From: Unio delphinus
Taxonomy: Eukaryota > Mollusca > Bivalvia > Unionida > Unionidae
Assembly (NCBI GenBank): GCA_029339505.1
Contig: JAQISU010000155.1
Location: 17,998,001 to 18,062,000, forward strand
DNA: 64,000 nucleotides
Direction of reading: 5' to 3'
Shown here: positions 24,701-33,700 of the stretch, in pieces
How positions within the stretch are numbered: position 1 is the first letter of the stretch
Layout of the letters: every line of letters starts with the position of its first letter
The notes under the pieces: generated by a model
Database searches by the model: none
What the model saw: the letters and a program-made list of their open reading frames with translations, nothing else
What the model was told of the DNA's origin: nothing
Program-made: the position numbers and the translations under genes

Positions 24701-27700
24701 TTTGTCTTTCTGTTGGCTTCCGTTTCTTATTAGGCTTTTCGCTTGTTGCTGAGTTATGATCTTTCTGGTTACTTCCTTGTTTTCTTTTCTCGTCATTATT
24801 TTCTATTGTTGATGGATTCTTGTCTTTAAGTTGTTTTCCTTTCTGACTTAAATTATCTTTATTGAGTACTAACTTTCTCATTTCCCAGGCATTAACATTT
24901 TCGCTGAAGCTGCATCTCCCGTCAACCCTCATGCATTGCTCACAATAACAGCTCAGATTTCTTATGCTCAGTTCATAATCATTGCTTCCTGACTTTACAG
25001 CATGTAATTTTCTTGTAACTTGCAGTGTTTGCACATCAGTTTCTTCTCTATTTCTCTCAACATCTTTAACAAGGATGAACTCCCTTCTCGAAACTGTTTT
25101 AGCTTCATTATCTGTATTTTCCATTTTCAGTTTCTCTGTACAGAAATGATATACATCTTCTGCACAACCTATCACCTTTCATCTTCTTCTGGCTTTTCTT
25201 TGCTTCCTAAAAACAAACAACTTCATTCTCATTTTTGTTCCTCTATGTATACGGATGAAATTTAGACTTTACAAAACATTCTTGTAATGAGTACGCACTA
25301 TGCTTTCATACATAAGCAAACTGGAATAACCTGTAGATTCTTAAAGAAAAGTATCTGATTGAAAAAGAAATAGCATAAAACCTGATGATTATTCAATGTT
25401 CTAGCATTTACAATGATTGCACACTTTCATTAATAATGTAAACAACAGTCGGGTCAATTCACATGTCTAGTATTGTCTGTAACCATTTGACAATATCAGC
25501 AATGTATCCAATACTAAGTCTGAGCTCATTGAATTCTCATAATATTTCTGTTTGAATTTACTAGTCTAATGATATGGAATGCAAAAATACTCAGTTTCAA
25601 TTGCATATTATAAGAAATCACTGAAAATGTTGCCTGTTATCAGAAATCTAGCCTTACACATCAATACTGTAATAGGAAACATAATTTGGCTTCATTTTAA
25701 AAAAAAAAAACAGGGATAAAGTCATAGACAGTATAAAAAGGGGATATTGGTTACAGACACTACAATTTAAGAGTGTGGTTTACCAGTTCAATACAAACTT
25801 ACCAGAGTTGTTCCCAGAGGTTTGCTTTTGTCGTCTTCCCATGTCTTAGGGATGTACCATGGTAAAGAACAGAAAAAGTAATTAGGCAGCTTCTTCTAGG
25901 ATAAGAAATTCAGGTTACATTGTCTTGTAGTAAATTACTCAAACAGACAGTGCTGCAAGAATGATGCAATATTCAATCAAGAGTGTTATTGCATCACTTT
26001 TTTGCTCTTGGCTGCAGAGGTAAATAGATGATGCAACATTACATCACATAAGATGGAACTTTCTATTGAGAAAAACAATGTTTTAATGACAAGTAGAACA
26101 ATACTTTTATCTTTCATTTTTATACCTGTTTGTGTAGTGTCTGTAACTTTTTTTTATTGAGTTGCTGTTTTTTAATGGTACAATACAGCACCACCAATTT
26201 TGGACATCACATGAATACACATGAGCCTTTATAGGATTTATACTTTTCCATAATGAAACAACAAAATTATTGCCATATAAACTTGTAAAGGTTACAGACA
26301 CTACAAAATTTAGAACTGGAAAGTTTGACAAAGAACAAGCTCTCATTCGAATATCTTGGCTAGCCATGTGATTTAAATGGTTTTACTACTTATTATAATA
26401 TAAAGTCGAGTTCTAAATGTCAATAAAAGTTATAATGAATGTTATTTTGTACAAAATGTTGGCATATAACAACAGATTAGTGTTTGAATTTCAGTGTTGA
26501 AACAAAACTTCTACTGACGGTATTTTGCTTATAAAATCCATAATAATCCATAATATTTTACCGATTTCTTTAATTCAAGAAGCAATATTTGCAGGATAGA
26601 ATTCCGCATAAAACCAGACCAATAAATGCATAATTTCAGTATGATATTTAGAGAATTCTCTATTTTATATTCAAGCTTTTTTCGAGTGAGACTACATAAC
26701 GCTCAAAAATGGCCATTTTTAGAGCTTGTTTCCATGCATATCTCAACAATGGGTTACACTAACCTCTTGAAATTTTCAGGAAAGTAAGAGAGGTATATGC
26801 CAGGCTTACCAATCTTTAAAATTGGTTCATATCTTGTTTAATTTTTCTATTTCATGCATATAACATGAAAATTCCTTTATCGGCACCAATACCGTGTTTT
26901 AGCCGATAACTACCTCGCCATGTACACATGGATGCATAATGGACCATAACATGTTCTTCCTTTCTCCTGGCATTAATTTTGTTTTTCTTTTTTCTTCTCC
27001 CATTCAATTAACCCACATCATTATCTGTACTCATATTACTAAAACATGCTTTCGTGTGTATATTTCCAATATAAATGCTATGGATTCAATGATCTTCTGT
27101 GAGTATTGGTATTTTAAAGTATTTGTCGTATACATGTTCGTACCAACACGTTGTACTCTATAATCAAAATACTGCTCCAGTGGTTTAGTGGTTAGAGCAT
27201 CCACCACATGAGGTCGTGGGTTCGATCCCTGGCCGAGTCATATTAAAGACTTACAAAAATGGTATGGGTACGAACGGCTGTTTCACTTGGCGCTTAGCAT
27301 TAAGAGATTAGTGTTAGGGCTGGTCGGCCTGGTGTCAGGATACAGTGACTGGGTGGAACATCATGCTACATGTCCCCAGCGTGATGCCTCATTGCTAGAC
27401 ATCACTATAAACTGCCTCACTGCAGACATCGTAGCGATATGACTGAAAAATTGTTAAAGCTGTTAAAAATCCTAATCACACACACAATAATCAAATATTA
27501 ACTGTGCAATCACAATAGTTTCACTATTTTTCATTTAAGTTGGTTATTTTGTCAATAAACTGAGTTCCACGTTGAGACTCTTTACTTGCCATGGTAGTGA
27601 ATTTTGCTATCAGACCTTGCTAATTATTTGGAAATGTACCTACTATTTCAGCAGCTTCCATTGCTATCCAATTCTTTGATTGTCCTTGATATTGACAGCA

Positions 27701-30700
27701 TTTAATAGACAATTTATCTATGGTTGGATTAAATTGAAAGTATATTAGGGCTCAACCAGATATAAGCAGGACTGATGGAAACCACTCATTCTCTAATCCT
27801 GACCATGTAAAAAAAAAAATGTCTGTGCCAAGGAAAACTTTTTTAGAATACCTGTAGCAGAGACAGCTTCTGTGTAACTACGACATAAGAGTACACTTGT
27901 TCATAGACTTGCATGCAATTTCCTAATGATATTATTTTCTATTTATAACAGCTGCCCTATTTCCAAGAAGCATGCTGGTGTCTACTTTTCAAACGTTTGA
28001 CCTTTGTTTCTATTTATAGCAATTGTATGGCTTATGAGAGAACAGACTGGTTTTCTAGCTTATAATCTTTGCTCGCAGATTCTTTGTTCAAATTTATATC
28101 TGGTACAGAACCAGTTGGTAGGTGTTTGGCACTTAAAGTCAAGTTAGATTTATTCTAGTCGATGCGCATATTAGAGCAAAAATGCTTGCAAATAACTTCG
28201 CAGATGCTACATGTCTGCAGGGTGATTCCCTAGTGCTAGACATCACCATAAAATTCTAGTAATGATTTATCAAGATCAAGAAAGTAGCTTTTTTGAGTTG
28301 TACTTTTCTAATTTGTCGTCTTTTCTTTTTTACACAACAGATCTGTAGTGCTGTAAAAACTGTAGTGAATATGGCTGTTGGTGAAGCTAATCCTCACATT
28401 ATCTGCGGTGACTTTAACTCTGAACCAAGCAGTTCAGGGTACCAACTGCTGAAAGAGGGCTATATAGGGGATGAGGCCATCCAGACTTTGCAAAATATTG
28501 ATGGAATAGTATTACCTGATGGTTCTGTAAGTATTTTTCAGGTGAAAAGAGGTGTTCAGCATGAAGTGCTTGGGTAGTTCTTCTTCACAGCAGTCGTCTT
28601 TCATACAGGCGGCTGCTCTCACCAACCTCAGGCTTAGTGTTTCTGTTTTTTTGTAATAATGCAAATCAAAAACAGAAACTTTAGTGTATCAGTCTTTAGG
28701 TATATCATTTTTATCCTGTTGATAGGAAGCAAAGTCAAAAATGCTATTCTATATCAATAATAGACAAAAGAAATTATTTTGCACTGGCTAGTGCCAATTG
28801 AAAATTGCATTTATTGTCCATCTCTGTACTTAGTATTTTAAACCAGATATGCATACACAAGATGTATAGTAGTAAAGGAGAAAAAATGCAGTAGATTAAA
28901 ATATGGTCTGTCAGTAAGTACTAACGTTATCAAATGCAGTATTTCATAATACGTTGTTGTACACTATACATTCCCATATAAATTGAGTCCAGCTGCATAT
29001 TGCACAATCTGTTGTCTGCTATTGCATACTATGCCCGCATTTCCAAGTCTGTCTTGGTGGGGGGGGGGGGGGTATTAGCAGTAAACAGTAAAACTATTAA
29101 CATGGCTTGATACTCCTGAAGTTCAGCAAGAATATGTGAGAGATGTCGGACGCCCTTTGACTGAAAATCATCAGAAGAAATTAAATGAATGTATACATAC
29201 AAGGCAAAACCTGTCTTCCTACAAAGACGATTAATAATGACAATAATAATAATAATGATAATTATATTTTCAGATGGTAATTTAATTAGTTATAAATAAG
29301 AGCTAATCTGTCTTGTGGCCCTCTTAAACACATATTTATACAAATAATATGGGCTTGAAATTAAGCTGTAGACTGCTAGCCTAAGGCTAGTAAATTTCAT
29401 ATCTGACTGGTCGCTTGCATAATTTCAGTAGTCCAGTAGCAAATAAATCTTGATTGATCTCTGACATTGTTTTATGGGAAGGGCTAGTAAATTTTTCAAT
29501 CTAATAGTCCTTCTGACCACAGATTGATATTAAATTGAAGGTCTGATACTTTGTTCTCGCATAAGGAGGCAAATATGTAAAACGTTTACATCTTTTCACA
29601 AATGCTATATTGCTGCAGAAGTGAAAAACCGGAGGTGGTTTGTGTATCTTGCACTTTAAAAAGTACTTAGTAGTATTGCACATTTCATCCATCTAATACA
29701 CCTGCTGTGACAGATACCTGGAGCTGATTTGATATCTAATTATATCAAACTAGGTATAATAAGTACACACATTAGTCGGTCTCATTATATACTTAAATGA
29801 GTCTAGTTAGGCACCTTCAGTTATTGCTTGAAGTTCAAAGGTGTTTAATTTGATGTTGATAATGAGTTAGCTGCCCCTGTCTGTTAGCCATATAGATCAT
29901 GATAAAGAAAATGTTTTGAAACAGAAGTCAAATTCTTATTGAAGGGACGGTGAGCAAGGATGCATGTACATGATATACATTAACCAGAATGATGTCATAC
30001 AATTTAATTGATTCAAAATTCATCCTTTTGCCCAAAGTTTCAGCTATTATATGTAAAGTATGGACAATGTGTATGATGTACCTTGCTGAAATTGGAATCA
30101 TTTCATTTGCTGTATATTATTTACTTCTTGCTATGACTTTGAAAAAGGTTTTGGTTAGGAAAAGTAATTGCTTAATACAAGGTAACCTTTAATATGTTTG
30201 ACTGTATATGGTATAAATTTCATTAGAATTTAGTGTGATCTTTACTTTTCAATTTCAGAGACAAGCATTAGTGAACAAATTATGGCAAGCGTTCCAGCAC
30301 ACCTCCTCCTCATTGAAAAGCGCATATTTAATTGCACAGGTAAAACACTGTCTTTTTATTTGTCCTTAGAATACTGTCTAAATTAGAATTTTTAAACAAT
30401 TTTCATGCCTATTATTATAACTAACATCTTGAGAGAATTTACATGGCAAGTGATCTAAAAGGTGAATAGAACCTGAGCTAATAATTCAGGGTCCATGCTA
30501 AATTCTAGAAACTTGTTTGAAATGACCTCTAGCCAAAATAGGGCAAAGTTGTCACAAATAGGAAGAAGTGAGTTTTGAAAGTTCTGCAATTATGTTGTTC
30601 AAAATAGTAACTTTAAACTTAATTTTATTGCGTACTTTAACATAAATTTAAAATACAGATGAAAAGTTTATAAACTTTTATACAAATATTAAAATTTCAT

Positions 30701-33700
30701 TTTTTGCTTGACAGTTATTATATGTTGTAAAACAACCATGTGAAGAATAGGTTATAGCTGAAAACTGGTAATGAATGCCATAGCAAAAGTCTGCTTTTGG
30801 TATGTTTATTGAATGAAATGATGGCTGGAAGGATTGATTTAGAGGACCTAGATTTGCAGACTTCCTTCCCAAGGTTCATTGGCAAATTTTAAGTGGGAAT
30901 TCAAAGATAATAATATATTTTCAGTTGGTCTCTTTCTCTCTCAAAAAAACCAACAAAAAAACGTCACTTTTGTTGACATTATTACCTTGCTCTCAAGGGT
31001 ATTGAGATAAACTGATAGTGCTGTATTATGAAAATGGAGACAAAATATTGAAGTTGGCAATTTTTTTAAAGCCAGTTCCAACCCTGCCTTTTTTCTGATT
31101 TAATGCATTGTATTAACAGAAAATCTGCAACATTTTCATTGAAATAGTCCTTTGCTGTTTACATTAAATATTTCAATGTTCAAGAACCTTTTCTTTCCAA
31201 GACCTTGTGAATGTTAATTGTGTAAACACAAGTACTTATCAGTTTGACTTTTATGTACACAAAATTCCCAATTTCATGGACGAAATGTCATGTTTTAAAA
31301 ATTGTTGACAAATCCCTGTACTTGATCCGCAAAATATGCTGACTGGTGTCTTTCTTACGTTTTTAGTTTAGTGTTCAAAGGCAATATGGTGTAACTAATG
31401 TGAGAATATGTGCAATGTGGTGTTACTTGCTTAACACGTGTATACCTTGTACATGCATGTACATCAATACATATGTTAGCAAGACAATTTAAGGGCCTCT
31501 GTTACGTATCTCCATTTTTGTCATAAGTTTAGGTTATTGATGAGAAATGTACAAACAATCCTCCAGGCAATCTCCTTATATACTGCATCAAAATTGTGTA
31601 TATCTGGTTTGGTTGATTTAAACCTGCTTTAAAGTTGTTCTTGCCTTCTGGCTTTACAATATAGCATTGTCTTGCATAAAGGTACAGCATGACAGATGAT
31701 CTCTCCTGGAATCAAACCTGGTGCTGATTTTTAGGAGTCCAGTATGCCAATCACTGGGCTACGATGTCTCTTAACCCTTTCATCAATACAGACCAGTTTA
31801 CCGGTCTGGGGGAAGTAAGTTCATAACCCTGCAGATCACTTTACCGGTCTGGGGCAATGTGATTATTTAACGTCGGAGTACCAGACTACATACGTTTTGG
31901 GATATCTCTAGGACGTTCTTCATTGTAATGTAGATATTATACTTGGATTATCGCGCGAGTTAAGCTTGAATTCAACTAGAAATCTCGAGGCAGGCACATT
32001 CTAAGCCTGTTTTCTGAATGGTGAATTTGTACTCAAAATGAAGTGTCAGATTATGAATTATCAAAATATTTAGCTGTTGTGACCTAACACAGTTGATTGA
32101 AAATGAGAGAAAACATCTGGAGATGCATTTGCATACATGCCAACCATTACGCTTTTGGCGTAATCATTACGCTTTTTCCCACTAAATTCCGCGTTACGCG
32201 TTAACGTTTATAGATTACGCTTTTTCGATATATCCATCTTGCAAAAAAAAAAAAAAATTTTTTCGTTTTTATTAGCATTACTTTATTTTTTACATACTGT
32301 TTTATTTTTAAATAAAAAAATACCCCGCTTCTACATAACTACGATATACGAGTATACTTGTCCGTGGACTTTCCTAATATTCATGTTCTATTTATAGCAA
32401 CTATCATGTTACTAAGATACTTTCAAACTTTCGACCTCATATTCTATTTATAGCGGCTTAGTGAGGAGAGAACAGACTGGTTTCTATTTTGTTTCAATCA
32501 TTATGCACATACTCTTTGTTCTAATTTTGTATAGTGCAGAACCAGTCTAAAAGTTTTTTTGCGCTAAAAAGTATTAAAAAATTCTCAATGCGTTTATGAG
32601 TGCAAAAAATATCTCTTAAATAATTTCACAGATGGGTTAGAAAAAGTCAATAATAAACAAAGCAAAATGTAATCAATCCTCCAAACACGACGAGGGCATC
32701 ATCACGTGACGTCTAATCGTTGGCGCTAAATGGCTTCAGATGTTAAGATGGATTCTAGTCTTTGTGTATGTTAGAGCACATTTTTTTCCCCAAGAATTTT
32801 CAGATGGATCAGAAAAAAGCAAAACAACGAGTCCTCCAAAGATTCAAAGATGAATATATGAATGGCATAATACAGCGTTCCATTCTAGGACAGCATCATG
32901 CTCATTGCAGACTGTGCGGAAACGATTTTAGCATTGGTCATGGTGGTAAATTTGATGTGGAAAAACACATGAAAATAAGGAAACACATCGAATTAGCTCG
33001 CCTTACGAACTCTAATACTAAGGTAACTTCTTCTTTACAGCAGAGCTCAAGTGCAGACTTGAATACTATAAATGCTGAGGTGTTATTTACTGAGTTTTTA
33101 ATAGAACACGGACTACCCTTAGCGGTAGCAGACCACGTTGGTCCCTTGTTCAAGCGGATGTTTCCTGATTCGAAAATTGCGGAAAAATATGCTTGTGCAA
33201 GAACAAAATCATCTCACATTGTTCGGTGCCTAGCAGAAGATACTTCACTTAAAATTGCAGAAGCAATGAAAATTGGGCCGTTTAGTATTGCCATTGTGAT
33301 TATGATGATAAAAAGTTGTACCCAGTATGTATTAGATACTTTGACAGTGAAAAAGGCAAAGTCATGAGTGTTCTTCTTTCTTTACCAGAATTAACAGTAG
33401 ATTCCACTTGACAAAACATTTTTGATTTGCTTGACAATGTTTTGAAGAAACATGACATAAGTTGGCAGAACTGTATGGGGTTTGCAGCTGATAATGCATC
33501 AGTGATGACTGGAATTCATAAAGGAGTTGCATCCTATATTTTGAAAATGTCTCCATCAGTGTTCATAACAGGTTGCCCCTGTCATTTGATGCACCTTGCT
33601 GCTGATAAATTAGAAGTAGATATTGGCCATTTATTAATAGATATGTGATTACATGCTCCATAAATTCCCATATGGAGATGAACTGCTTTTAAATGCTTCA

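Larger units (their letters stand above)
23586..26305. repeat. Seven dispersed copies of ggttacagacactaca
   Basis: Copies: 23586-23600, 23939-23954, 24288-24303, 25749-25764 and 26290-26305 on plus; 26133-26147 on minus (tgtagtgtctgtaac); and a variant at 25468-25484 on minus (tagtattgtctgtaacc). Six keep the core gttacagacactaca exactly. They lie only inside the transposon at 23399-26905, outside its coding region, at irregular spacing. This suggests binding sites for a transposase or other factor. Confidence 0.85.
23399..26905. mobile_element. 3.5-kb DNA transposon with 23-bp perfect TIRs, unassigned superfamily
   Basis: Left end 23399-23421 begins cggctaaaacacggtattgg. The right end 26883-26905 is its exact reverse complement over 23 bp. 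Both sides are flanked by ata (23396-23398, 26906-26908), a possible 3-bp target duplication. A second inverted pair, agtagtctcactc (23427) and gagtgagactac (26683), lies just inside. The interior carries seven copies of a 16-bp motif (listed separately) and a spliced-looking minus-strand gene at 24327-25842. No DDE transposase is visible, so it is non-autonomous or has a transposase I cannot recognise. CACTA and Harbinger elements also make 3-bp duplications, but their canonical ends differ. Confidence 0.7.

Noticed and set aside
23586..26305. CRISPR-like array from the 16-bp repeated motif
   Set aside because: Copies are in both orientations with irregular gaps of hundreds of bases in a eukaryotic transposon; no CRISPR-like spacing or cas genes.
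27172..27245. Possible functional tRNA gene (good A and B boxes)
   Set aside because: The anticodon arm and acceptor stem do not close, and a long SINE body follows; it is a tRNA-derived SINE.
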